64,000 bases of DNA from Spirochaetales bacterium (GTDB taxonomy: Bacteria; Spirochaetota; Spirochaetia; Sphaerochaetales; Sphaerochaetaceae): NCBI GenBank assembly GCA_018433865.1, contig JAHDQJ010000003.1, positions 62,001 through 126,000 of the forward strand. Reading direction: 5' to 3'. Every line of letters begins with the position of its first letter. Position 1 is the first letter of the stretch. A program made the translations under genes and the position numbers. Below are positions 1 to 8,153 of the stretch, piece after piece. Below the pieces are notes generated by a model. It did no database searches. It was not told the origin of the DNA and saw only the letters and a program-made list of their open reading frames with translations.

Positions 1-228
1 CCTGAGCAGCACGGTGACCGTCCCGTGCTTGATGCCTGTCAGGACGACGTTCCTGAAGAGTGCGACCACCTGTTGTGGCAAGGCGTCGGTGGCGAAATCA
101 TAATCGTTCGTCGACCTGCCGATCACCTGGTCGCGTACTGCCCCTCCGACGATGTAGAGGGAAAATCCAGCATCGTGGAAACGGGTGGCGAACTGTCTGA
201 TCCGGGATGGTACGGGGAATCGGTTCAT
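1..228 (-). CDS. cca: CCA-adding enzyme / tRNA nucleotidyltransferase, 5' part only
   Basis: The gene starts at an ATG on the minus strand and runs off the left edge, so only 76 N-terminal residues are visible. They contain the class II nucleotidyltransferase head: YIVGGAVRDQVIGR (about residues 25-38), then NDYDFATDALPQQVVALF, which carries the DxD-type metal-binding acidic pair, then GIKHGTVTVLL. These features fit the family that adds CCA to tRNA 3' ends or A tails to RNA. A second family member at 12052-13278 looks like PcnB, so this one is more likely the CCA enzyme. No Shine-Dalgarno precedes the ATG; a promoter -10 box ends 6 nt upstream of it. Confidence 0.85.
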   Translation of the reverse strand, partial: MNRFPVPSRIRQFATRFHDAGFSLYIVGGAVRDQVIGRSTNDYDFATDALPQQVVALFRNVVLTGIKHGTVTVLLR

Positions 229-234
229 GCGGCA

Positions 235-264
235 ATGCTACCGGTCGGCCGACTCTATTGTCAA
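235..264 (-). promoter_or_regulatory. Promoter for cca, possibly giving a leaderless mRNA
   Basis: On the minus strand a perfect -35 TTGACA (259-264) is followed by an 18-nt spacer and a -10 TAGCAT (235-240). Six bases separate the -10 from the ATG, so the predicted transcription start falls on the start codon. Confidence 0.45.
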
Positions 265-270
265 TACAGA

Positions 271-299
271 TTGAATATGACGGGCAAAATGACTATAGT
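271..299 (+). promoter_or_regulatory. Promoter for ileS
   Basis: A -35 TTGAAT (271-276), 17-nt spacer and -10 TATAGT (294-299) precede ileS. The predicted start near 306 leaves a leader of about 60 nt before the ATG at 365. Confidence 0.6.
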
Positions 300-364
300 T
301 GACCCTATGGTTGTCTTGAGTGTCAGCTCCGACCACCCGTATCCATAGCACAGGAGTTCCAGCA

Positions 365-3300
365 ATGTTCAATCCGGTAGACCCGAAAGCAGATTTCCCC
401 AGGATGGAAGAGCACATACAGAAGTATTGGGAGGACCACGACATCTATCGCAAGTCGGTGGAGCAGAGAAGCGCCGACAACGAATATGTGTTCTACGACG
501 GGCCTCCGTTCGCCACCGGATTGCCCCACTTCGGTCACCTGGTCCCGGGTACCATCAAGGACCTGTATCCACGGTATCAGACCATGAAGGGAAAGCGTGT
601 GAACCGCCGGTTCGGTTGGGACTGCCATGGGCTTCCGGTCGAGTACGAAATCGAAAAAAGTCTCAAGATCAGCGGACACAAGGCGATCGTGGATTATGGG
701 GTGGCTGAATTCAATGAACAGTGCCGCTCCATCGTCTTGCGCTATACGGCTGAATGGAAGTCGACGATCAACCGGATGGGACGATGGGTCGATTTTGAGA
801 ACGGGTACCGGACCATGGATACCTCCTACATGGAGACTATCTGGTGGGTGTTCAAGACACTGTACGAGAAGGGCCTGATCTATGAAGGCTACAATATCCT
901 GCCTTACAGTCCGGCGCTGGCCACTCCGCTCTCGAATTTCGAGGTCAATCTCGGAGGTTACCAGGATGTCGTGGACCAAGCGGTCACCGTACGGTTCAAG
1001 GTCGACGGGACGGAAGACACCTACTTCCTCGCATGGACCACCACACCGTGGACGCTTCCTTCGAACCTCGCGCTCGCCCTCGGCCCGCAGATCGATTACG
1101 TGAAGGTGCGGGACTTGCAGGAAAACCTCTGTTACATCCTCGGCAAGGACCGGCTCTCCTCGTACTACAAGGATCCGGCATCCTATGAGATCGTGGGCAC
1201 CTACAAGGGTTCCGAACTCGCCGGGATGCGGTATGAACCGCTGTTCCCGTTTTTCGCACATCTGAAGGACTCGGGAGCTTTCCTTACGGTGCTCGGCGAC
1301 TACGTGACCGTTGAGGACGGTTGCGGAATCGTCCACACAGCCCCCGGCTTCGGTGAGGATGACTATCAGGTGCTCAAGGGAACCGGGATTCCGGTAGTCT
1401 GTCCGATCGACGAGGATTGTCGGTTCACCTCGGAGGTCCCGCTTTGGGAGGGGATCTTCGTCAAGGATGCTGACAACGGCATCATCAAGTGGCTCAAGGA
1501 GAATGGAAAGCTGGTGAAGCGGGAGAATTACCTGCACAGCTATCCCTTCTGCTACCGTACCCACAAGCCGCTCATCTACCGGGCGATGGCCTGTTGGTAT
1601 GTGGATGTCACCAAGCTCAAGAGTTCGATGCTCGCGGCGAATGACAGGATCACCTGGATGCCCGCACACCTGAAGACCGGCCGGTTCGGCAAATGGCTCG
1701 AGGGTGCTCGGGATTGGGCAATCAGCCGGAACCGATTCTGGGGCAATCCCATTCCCGTGTGGAAGTGCGATGGTTCCGATCATCTCGAGGTGATCGGATC
1801 GATCGATGAGCTCGAGCGGAAGAGCGGCGTGCGGGTCTCCGACCTGCACAAGCACTTCGTCGACGACATAACCTGGCCCAGTCCCGATGCGAAGGGGACC
1901 ATGCGACGTATCCCCGATGTGCTCGACTGCTGGTTCGAATCGGGGTCGATGCCCTATGCGCAGAACCATTATCCGTTCGAGAACAAGGAGTTCGTCGAGG
2001 AACACTTCCCCGCAGACTTCATCTGCGAGGGTTTGGACCAGACCCGCGGATGGTTCTATACCCTCGTCATCATGGGAGCCGCGCTCTTCGACAAACCTGC
2101 TTTCTACAACTGTGTCACGAACGGTATCGTGCTGACCGCGGACGGGAAGAAGATGAGCAAGTCGCTGAAGAACTATTCCGATCCGATGGACATCGTCAAC
2201 CAATATGGCGCCGATGCGCTCCGATTCGCGCTGATGAACAGTGCCGTCACCCGTGCCGAGGATCTCAAGTTCTCCGAAGATTCGGTGAAGGATGTCTTGA
2301 AAACCCTGATCATCCCGTTGTGGAATGCCTATTCCTTCTTCGTCACCTATGCGAATATCGACGGGTATGAACCGTCGGTGACGCCATTCGGGGAACTTGA
2401 CAATCCGATGGACCGTTGGATCGTCAGCTCAGCCGAGGCTCTCGTACAGGAGGTCGGGGAGGCTTGGGATCATTATGAGACGCAACGGGGTTGCTCAGCT
2501 ATCGTCTCGTTCCTCGATTCGTTGAACAACTGGTATATCCGGCGCAGCAGACGCCGGTTCTGGCGCTCAGAGAACGATACCGACAAGAAGAAGGCCTATG
2601 ATACGCTCTATCGCGTGCTCATGACCGTCATCAAGGTAGCCGCACCGGTCATTCCCTTTACCACAGATGAGATTTTTCTCAACCTGAAGACGAGTGGCAT
2701 GAACGAATCGATCCACCTCGAGATGTTTCCCGCATACGATCCGCACCAGCGTGATTTCGAGCTGGAGCACCAGATGGCCCTGACGCGCCAGGCGATCACG
2801 ATGGGCCGTTCGCTGAGGAGCGTGCATAACCTGAAGATCCGGCAACCCCTGAACCGACTCTTCCTCGTGACCCGTGATGAGCATGAGCGGGAAATCCTTG
2901 CTTCGATGCGATCGATCATCGAGGAAGAGCTGAATGTGAAGGAAATCTCCATCCAGGAGGATGAGAGCGGCCTGGTCTCCTACCAGGCCAAAGCCAATTT
3001 CAAAGTGCTCGGAAGTGTCTTGGGCAAACACATGAAGGAAGTCGCCGCGAAGATACAGCTGCTCAGCAGCAAGACCATCGCCTCGCTCCTCGACGGAAGG
3101 CGAGAGACCATCGCCTACGCGGAGGGGGAAATCTCCGTAGGCATCGACGAGGTGATCGTACAGCGGAACGAGGTCGAGGACTTGAAGGTCCTCAACGAGG
3201 GGCAACTGACCGTCGGCTTCGACACGAAGATCACCCGAGAGCTGCTGCTCGAGGGAATCGCCCGTGATATCGTACGTGCGGTGCAGAACCTGAGAAAGGA

Positions 3301-3496
3301 ACAGGGCTTTGACGTGGCCGACAGGATTGCGCTGTCCCTGTTCGGCGATGCACTGGTTCGCGAGGCTTTCGATGCCTTCGGCTCCTATATCGCACGCGAG
3401 ACGTTGGCATACAGCTCAGAATTCTCAGACAGCGAGGATGCGATCGAAATCCCGTGTGGTGATGCGACGGCACGCATCAAGGCGACAAAGGAGTGA
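365..3496 (+). CDS. ileS: Isoleucyl-tRNA synthetase, type 2 (eukaryote-like)
   Basis: This 1043-residue class I synthetase charges tRNA-Ile in the cytoplasm. The HIGH motif appears as HFGH (residues 55-58) inside GPPFATGLPHFGHLVPGTIKD, followed by GWDCHGLPVEYEIEK; the KMSKS loop is KKMSKSLKNY near residue 597. These forms, and the C-terminal extension rich in charged helices, match the eukaryote-like type 2 enzymes, a class known for low sensitivity to mupirocin. The editing (CP1) domain lies between the two motifs. The ATG at 365 follows an AGGAG about 9 nt upstream and gives the family N-terminus; an in-frame upstream extension to 320 lacks a ribosome site. The next gene begins 7 nt after the stop. 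Confidence 0.95.
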   Translation: MFNPVDPKADFPRMEEHIQKYWEDHDIYRKSVEQRSADNEYVFYDGPPFATGLPHFGHLVPGTIKDLYPRYQTMKGKRVNRRFGWDCHGLPVEYEIEKSLKISGHKAIVDYGVAEFNEQCRSIVLRYTAEWKSTINRMGRWVDFENGYRTMDTSYMETIWWVFKTLYEKGLIYEGYNILPYSPALATPLSNFEVNLGGYQDVVDQAVTVRFKVDGTEDTYFLAWTTTPWTLPSNLALALGPQIDYVKVRDLQENLCYILGKDRLSSYYKDPASYEIVGTYKGSELAGMRYEPLFPFFAHLKDSGAFLTVLGDYVTVEDGCGIVHTAPGFGEDDYQVLKGTGIPVVCPIDEDCRFTSEVPLWEGIFVKDADNGIIKWLKENGKLVKRENYLHSYPFCYRTHKPLIYRAMACWYVDVTKLKSSMLAANDRITWMPAHLKTGRFGKWLEGARDWAISRNRFWGNPIPVWKCDGSDHLEVIGSIDELERKSGVRVSDLHKHFVDDITWPSPDAKGTMRRIPDVLDCWFESGSMPYAQNHYPFENKEFVEEHFPADFICEGLDQTRGWFYTLVIMGAALFDKPAFYNCVTNGIVLTADGKKMSKSLKNYSDPMDIVNQYGADALRFALMNSAVTRAEDLKFSEDSVKDVLKTLIIPLWNAYSFFVTYANIDGYEPSVTPFGELDNPMDRWIVSSAEALVQEVGEAWDHYETQRGCSAIVSFLDSLNNWYIRRSRRRFWRSENDTDKKKAYDTLYRVLMTVIKVAAPVIPFTTDEIFLNLKTSGMNESIHLEMFPAYDPHQRDFELEHQMALTRQAITMGRSLRSVHNLKIRQPLNRLFLVTRDEHEREILASMRSIIEEELNVKEISIQEDESGLVSYQAKANFKVLGSVLGKHMKEVAAKIQLLSSKTIASLLDGRRETIAYAEGEISVGIDEVIVQRNEVEDLKVLNEGQLTVGFDTKITRELLLEGIARDIVRAVQNLRKEQGFDVADRIALSLFGDALVREAFDAFGSYIARETLAYSSEFSDSEDAIEIPCGDATARIKATKE

Positions 3497-3503
3497 GCGG
3501 GTC

Positions 3504-4448
3504 ATGAGGGCAGGCAGGCACATCGCAAGCCTCCGCGGTTTTCTCGCAGTCGGCTTGTGTGTGCTTGCGTTCAGTTCTTGCGTGCATCGCTCACCGTTCA
3601 AGGATGAGCATTACTTCCAGGCACTGGGAGATCCCGGGCAGATCGTAATCACCGCAGATTCCCGGACTGTCTCGAAACTTCCGATTACCTTCGAGGCGAT
3701 CGATCCGACATTCGCCTCGCTGCTTGCACGGGTCGACCGGCTCTCTGTGGAACTGTATGATCCCGATCACACCGAACGGGATGACCAAGTGCTGGATGCC
3801 CAAGTTCTCTCTTCGTACCGCTTCCGTGGTGCGCTCGAGGGCAATATCCCTGCGTTCCTGACAAACAGCATGTTGCTCTGGGACGATGGGTGGGACCAGG
3901 TTTCCGTCGGTTCCGGTATGCGATACTACCGCAACGAGTGGCTCGGACTTGAAGTCTATGCACCGAAGAACGGGATACTGCTCTTTGCCAATGAAGATTA
4001 TCTGGACCATTATCGGAAAAGCTACAAGGAACGGGTGACCCGGATTCCCCGTGCGCTTGCCGATCGCATGGCGAATTCGCTGTTCGGATTCTATGTCGGC
4101 AGCCCGCAGGCCATGATCGATGTGGGCCTTGCCATCCCCAAGTCGGTATTGCTCCAGAGCGAATCGATCGTCCTGGTCATCGAGGAGACGTCCGAGCGGC
4201 CCGTTTTGGGCGGAATCATCACGATGAAAAGCGATCGGCTGGCGAACTCCCTTTCCATTTTGTTGAAAAGTTCGTATATTTCCGACAAACGGCGAAAGAA
4301 AGAACCGCTTGGGGATCTGACGAATCTGTTCGTGCTCGAAGGCGATGCTGTGTACATCAATGGCATGACCTTGACGGATGAGCAGCTCGCATCGTTCTCG
4401 GCGATGTTCGGATCGCTAGCATCAATTTCCACAGGAGAGAACCGGTAA
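3504..4448 (+). CDS. Putative lipoprotein of unknown function
   Basis: The 314-residue product begins with a basic N-terminus, a hydrophobic stretch (FLAVGLCVLAF) and a loose lipobox FSSC at about residue 29, of the kind accepted in Spirochaetes, so it is probably lipidated at that Cys. No catalytic motif is recognised. The body is mixed alpha/beta with pairs of related sentences such as SVELYDPDHTE and SLSILLKSSYISDK. The ATG at 3504 uses an AAAGGAG that overlaps the ileS stop, so it is translated from the same message; its stop overlaps the next start as TAATG. Longer in-frame extensions run back through ileS and are not real. Confidence 0.7.
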   Translation: MRAGRHIASLRGFLAVGLCVLAFSSCVHRSPFKDEHYFQALGDPGQIVITADSRTVSKLPITFEAIDPTFASLLARVDRLSVELYDPDHTERDDQVLDAQVLSSYRFRGALEGNIPAFLTNSMLLWDDGWDQVSVGSGMRYYRNEWLGLEVYAPKNGILLFANEDYLDHYRKSYKERVTRIPRALADRMANSLFGFYVGSPQAMIDVGLAIPKSVLLQSESIVLVIEETSERPVLGGIITMKSDRLANSLSILLKSSYISDKRRKKEPLGDLTNLFVLEGDAVYINGMTLTDEQLASFSAMFGSLASISTGENR

Positions 4449-4687
4449 TGCCTATCTATGAATATGCTTGTGATTCCTGCGACCATAACTTCGAGGTACA
4501 GCAGGGCATGCGCGACGAGCCGTTGCACACCTGCCCCCGCTGCAACGGAACGGTGAGACGCGTGTTCGGCCTCAGCTCCGTGATCTTCAAAGGAAGCGGA
4601 TTCTACTGCAACGATTCCAAGAGATCGGACAGTCCGAAGGAAGGTGCGTGCGCCACATGCCCGGCGAACGCGGGAGCTACCTCATAA
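4448..4687 (+). CDS. FmdB-family zinc-ribbon protein
   Basis: The 79-residue protein opens MPIYEYACDSCDHNFEV and continues with CPRCNG, the two CxxC pairs of the FmdB/zinc-ribbon-8 family, then GLSSVIFKGSGFYCND, the conserved FKGxGFY element. Family members are small and of uncertain role; the name FmdB comes from a formamidase regulator. The C-terminus adds CATCPANAG, a further possible metal pair. The start overlaps the lipoprotein stop (TAATG) and the 3' end overlaps the oppositely oriented thiI by 6 nt. Confidence 0.85.
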   Translation: MPIYEYACDSCDHNFEVQQGMRDEPLHTCPRCNGTVRRVFGLSSVIFKGSGFYCNDSKRSDSPKEGACATCPANAGATS

Positions 4688-5848
4688 CGCATGCATCTCC
4701 GAGTCCTCGATCGCTTGCGACAACAGTGGCTCGATGTGCATCCTTGCATAGGATTCGGTGAGTTTTTGCATGTCGGGCCTGACGAGCGGATGCTTGGGGC
4801 TGAAGATCGTGCAACAATCCTCATAGGGCAGGATGGAAGTCTCATAGGTACCGATCATGCGGCTGGTCTGCACGATCTCCTGCTTGTCCATGCCGATCAG
4901 CGGCCTGAAGACAGGCAAGTCGGACATGCTGTTGGTGAACGCGAGACTTTCCAAGGTCTGTGATGCGACCTGGCTGAGTGACTCTCCGGTCACGATCGCA
5001 AGACAGTCGCGTCTTCTTGCCAGTTCGTTCGCGATTTTCATCATGCATGCCCGCATGAGCAGGGTGTTCTCCTCCTCCATGCTGTGTGTCTTGATGTGCA
5101 ACTGTACATCGGTGAAGGGAACGACATGCACGGTGATGCCGCTGCAATAGGGGCTGAGGATCTTCGCGAGGGCAAGGACCTTCTCCTTTGCCTCATCCGA
5201 CGTATAGGGGTAGGCGTGGAAGTAGACTGCTTCCTGCCTGAGGCCACGCTTTGCCATCCGGTACGCGGCGACAGGACTGTCTATGCCTCCCGAAAGCATC
5301 AGCATTCCCCGTCCCGCCGTCCCCACGGGAAGTCCGCCGGGTCCGCTCTCCGGAGAGGCGTACAGGTATGCGTGGTCCCTGATCTCGACATGGAGGATGC
5401 GATCGGGCTGATGGACATCGACACGTAACTGCTCATGCGCAGTGAGGATCTCATGACCGAGCTGTCCCGAGATATCATAGGACTTCAACGGGAAGGACTT
5501 GTCCGCACGAACCGTCTCGACCTTGAATGTGCGGGTTCCGGACAAGAACGACGGACGGCTCGTCAGACGCGCGGCGGCCTCGCTGATGGCATCCATGTCC
5601 TTCGCACATTGTATCGCCTGGGAAAATCCGACGACTCCGAAGGAGGTGGAGATGGCCCGTCGCACCAGATCCTCCGGAGCATCGCGGTCGACCTCGATGA
5701 AGAGGCGGCCTTTCTGCTTGGTGAAGCGATTGCGGTAGGGCCGCAACTTGTATTTGATGTTGTCCTTCAACTTCCGTTCGAAGAAATCGCGATTCAAACC
5801 CTTCAGGGAAATCTCCCCGAGGCGTACCAGATAAAGCGTCATGTCCAT
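4682..5848 (-). CDS. thiI: tRNA 4-thiouridine synthetase ThiI (no rhodanese domain)
   Basis: At 388 residues this is the short ThiI form: an N-terminal ferredoxin-like/THUMP region (residues about 1-165, with FTKQKGRLFIEVD) and a PP-loop adenylation domain with MLSGGIDSPVAAYRMAKRG near residue 180. It uses ATP and a persulfide sulfur to make s4U8 in tRNA; without the rhodanese domain a partner Cys must deliver sulfur. The cysteine desulfurase gene lies immediately upstream, with TGA then one base then ATG, which supports a sulfur relay. ATG 5848 was preferred to ATG 5842 because AAGGA sits 9 nt before it. Confidence 0.92.
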   Translation of the reverse strand: MDMTLYLVRLGEISLKGLNRDFFERKLKDNIKYKLRPYRNRFTKQKGRLFIEVDRDAPEDLVRRAISTSFGVVGFSQAIQCAKDMDAISEAAARLTSRPSFLSGTRTFKVETVRADKSFPLKSYDISGQLGHEILTAHEQLRVDVHQPDRILHVEIRDHAYLYASPESGPGGLPVGTAGRGMLMLSGGIDSPVAAYRMAKRGLRQEAVYFHAYPYTSDEAKEKVLALAKILSPYCSGITVHVVPFTDVQLHIKTHSMEEENTLLMRACMMKIANELARRRDCLAIVTGESLSQVASQTLESLAFTNSMSDLPVFRPLIGMDKQEIVQTSRMIGTYETSILPYEDCCTIFSPKHPLVRPDMQKLTESYARMHIEPLLSQAIEDSEMHAL

Positions 5849-5849
5849 G

Positions 5850-7022
5850 TCAACGTTTCCTTGTGATCTTCTTGAGTTTTCCCGCTTCCGTCCCGATCGC
5901 GTCGGCGAGGCCGATGATCTCGTCCTCGGCGGTGTCCGGACCGAATGAGACCCGGATGGCACTGGATGCGAGCGAGGGTGAGAATCCGGCTGAGACCAAC
6001 AGCCCGTGCTTCTTCCCCGGTGCGTTGTTCGAGCAAGCAGAACCGCTTGAGACGCAATAGCCCATGTCATACAGTATCCGCGTAAGTACCTCGGATGGCA
6101 CTCCTTGCGCGGCGACGGAACAGATGTAGGGAGTCGCCGCAAGACCCGAATCGACCGAAGGGCTGAGCAGCATGAGGCCTGCATGATCCTCCAATCTCCG
6201 TTCGAACGCCCGGCGGATCCTGCGTGCCCGCAGAAGATGTTCCTGTTCCTGTGCGAGAGCATCCTCGAGGGCGACGTTCATCGCGGCGATCGCGGCGACA
6301 TGTTCCGTTCCCGGGCGGATGCCCTGTTCCTGGGCACCTCCTCTGCTGAGCGCCTCCACGGTGGATGTACCCAGATACAGCATTCCGGTTCCCCGGGGAC
6401 CTTGGAACTTATGGGCACTGAACGAGGCACTGTCCACTCCGAGCTTGTCGAGATCGAACGTGATCTTTCCGATCGCTTGCACCGCGTCACAATGGAGGTG
6501 AACCCGTCTGCCCGTCTCTTGCCGGTGTCTTGCCAGCAGTGAGGAAACCGAGGCGATATCCTGTACCGTGCCGAGGACATTGCTTACCAGCAGAAGGCAG
6601 ATCATCTGTGTCCGCTCATCAAGATTCGCGGCGATCTCCTTTGGATCGACATATCCTTTCGGGGCACCGACGATGACAACCTCGAACCCATACGTCTCGA
6701 GCAACCTGCGGTACTGGAGTATGGAGTCATGCTCGAGGGAACTGAGGATGACTTTTCCCGGTTGCCGCCTCCACAATAGCGATTGCATGATGATCGCATT
6801 GGCTTCGGTGGCTCCCGAGGTGTAACAGATCTGTTGTGGCTGTACCCCGAGCAGTCGTGCCGATGCCTGCCGTTGCATGGTGAGGAACCTGGCTGCGGCT
6901 CGGCCCTCCTCGTGCAATGACGAGGGATTGCCCCGGTAGGTCCTTGCACTCTCCGTGTAGGCCGAAAGCGCCCGTTCGCTGATCGGGGATGTCGCTGCCC
7001 AATCGAAATACTGCACTGTCAT
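5850..7022 (-). CDS. Cysteine desulfurase (NifS/IscS-like)
   Basis: The 390-residue PLP enzyme shows YFDWAATSPISERAL at the N-terminus, TSGATEANAI in the cofactor-binding loop, the Schiff-base lysine in SFSAHKFQGPRGTGML, and the persulfide Cys in SSGSACSNNAPGKKHG. It removes sulfur from cysteine and hands it on; the adjoining thiI suggests tRNA thiolation as one use. It is the first gene of the pair. The ATG at 7022 has no Shine-Dalgarno, and a -10-like box ends 6 nt before it, so the message may be leaderless. The gene is divergent from aroB, with only 78 bases between the two starts. Confidence 0.93.
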   Translation of the reverse strand: MTVQYFDWAATSPISERALSAYTESARTYRGNPSSLHEEGRAAARFLTMQRQASARLLGVQPQQICYTSGATEANAIIMQSLLWRRQPGKVILSSLEHDSILQYRRLLETYGFEVVIVGAPKGYVDPKEIAANLDERTQMICLLLVSNVLGTVQDIASVSSLLARHRQETGRRVHLHCDAVQAIGKITFDLDKLGVDSASFSAHKFQGPRGTGMLYLGTSTVEALSRGGAQEQGIRPGTEHVAAIAAMNVALEDALAQEQEHLLRARRIRRAFERRLEDHAGLMLLSPSVDSGLAATPYICSVAAQGVPSEVLTRILYDMGYCVSSGSACSNNAPGKKHGLLVSAGFSPSLASSAIRVSFGPDTAEDEIIGLADAIGTEAGKLKKITRKR

Positions 7023-7028
7023 GGGTGC

Positions 7029-7057
7029 ATCATGGGATAAAAGGCAAGCTTTTGCAA
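7029..7057 (-). promoter_or_regulatory. Promoter for csd-thiI
   Basis: On the minus strand TTGCAA (7052-7057), a 17-nt spacer and CATGAT (7029-7034) precede the desulfurase ATG by 6 nt. The -10 is only a moderate match. Confidence 0.35.
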
Positions 7058-7066
7058 GAACCCGCC

Positions 7067-7095
7067 TTGTCGACCGGGATGTTACGCGGTATAAC
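7067..7095 (+). promoter_or_regulatory. Promoter for aroB
   Basis: TTGTCG (7067-7072), a 17-nt spacer and TATAAC (7090-7095) end 5 nt before the aroB ATG. The -35 boxes of this promoter and the divergent csd promoter lie only 9 nt apart. Confidence 0.45.
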
Positions 7096-7100
7096 AGGGT

Positions 7101-8153
7101 ATGAAACACCTGTTCTCGTGTGCCCTCGGTTCCCGCCTGTCCCGCGTCATCTCCGTAGCATCCGTCAACGAGATCCTGGAAGACCAGGGTTCCTGGATGG
7201 GCAAGATCCTGTGGGTCTGCGATGAGCACACCCGGATGTATGTGCCTGAGGGAACCGACTGTGTGGTGCTTCCTTCCGGTGAGGGTGCGAAGAGGTGGGA
7301 CTCGATCGAGACTATCCTTGGCAAGGCCGCTGCATCGGGCCTTGGCCGGGACGGGAAGATCATCGCGGTCGGGGGAGGCGTCGTATGCGACCTGGGAGCG
7401 TTCGCAGCCTCGATTTTCATGCGCGGTTGTGCTGTGAGCCTGGTTCCTACCACCCTGTTGGCGATGGTAGATGCCTCCTTGGGAGGAAAGACCGGATTCG
7501 ACCTGTTCGGGATGAAGAATCTTGTCGGGACCTTCCATCCTGCCCATGAGGTATACATCCTGGCCCAGAGTCTTCGGACCCTCGATGATGCCGAGTACCG
7601 CAACGGGTTGGGGGAGGTGCTCAAGCATGCCATCCTCAGCGAGGATGATCGTTTGGCAACGTATCTCGAGGAGAACCGTGGAAAGTTGCTTTCACGTGAC
7701 ATCGTTTCGATGGAGCGGATGATTGTCGATTCTTTGAAAGTCAAGCAATCCTATGTGGAATCCGATCCGACCGAGACCAAGGGAATACGTGATGCATTGA
7801 ATCTTGGACACACATTCGCCCACGCGCTGGAATCGGTGGGCAACCTCACCCGGTTCAGCCATGGCGAAGCGGTCGCGTGGGGAGTGGTGAAGGCTTTGCA
7901 CGCAGGAGTGTCTTCCCACGTCACCCCGGTGCCATTCGCCACGCGTCATGAAGAGCTGATCAGATCGTATGGTTTCGATGTGGACGTGACCGTCAGCGAT
8001 CGCGGAAGGTTCTTCGAGGCGCTGCGACATGACAAGAAGAAACGCGCATCACAGGTCCGTTTCGTCCTGATGGAGGGGCAGGGCAGACACCTGTTGCAGC
8101 CGTTGACGCAGCAACAGGTGATGGCTGTGCTCGGTTTCTCAGGTGTCGAATGA
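7101..8153 (+). CDS. aroB: 3-dehydroquinate synthase
   Basis: AroB closes DAHP to 3-dehydroquinate, the second step of the shikimate pathway, using NAD+ and a divalent metal. The 350-residue product has VGGGVVCDLGAFAASIFMRG (NAD-binding, residues about 92-111), PTTLLAMVDASLGGKTGFD, and metal-ligand regions NGLGEVLKHA, LNLGHTFAHALE and FSHGEAVAWG. Length and motif order are normal. It stands alone: the only other aromatic gene in the window is aroH, 30 kb away. Its 3' end overlaps the opposing hrpA gene by 15 nt. No Shine-Dalgarno precedes the ATG. Confidence 0.95.
   Translation: MKHLFSCALGSRLSRVISVASVNEILEDQGSWMGKILWVCDEHTRMYVPEGTDCVVLPSGEGAKRWDSIETILGKAAASGLGRDGKIIAVGGGVVCDLGAFAASIFMRGCAVSLVPTTLLAMVDASLGGKTGFDLFGMKNLVGTFHPAHEVYILAQSLRTLDDAEYRNGLGEVLKHAILSEDDRLATYLEENRGKLLSRDIVSMERMIVDSLKVKQSYVESDPTETKGIRDALNLGHTFAHALESVGNLTRFSHGEAVAWGVVKALHAGVSSHVTPVPFATRHEELIRSYGFDVDVTVSDRGRFFEALRHDKKKRASQVRFVLMEGQGRHLLQPLTQQQVMAVLGFSGVE

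Noticed and set aside
25-348. Plus-strand 107-codon frame at the left edge
   Set aside because: It lies opposite the CCA-enzyme gene, whose motifs are unmistakable, and crosses the promoter region.
323-2203. Long open frame (626 codons) on the minus strand across ileS
   Set aside because: It mirrors ileS codon structure, has no ribosome site and no recognisable motif; G/C-rich third positions keep the antisense frame open.
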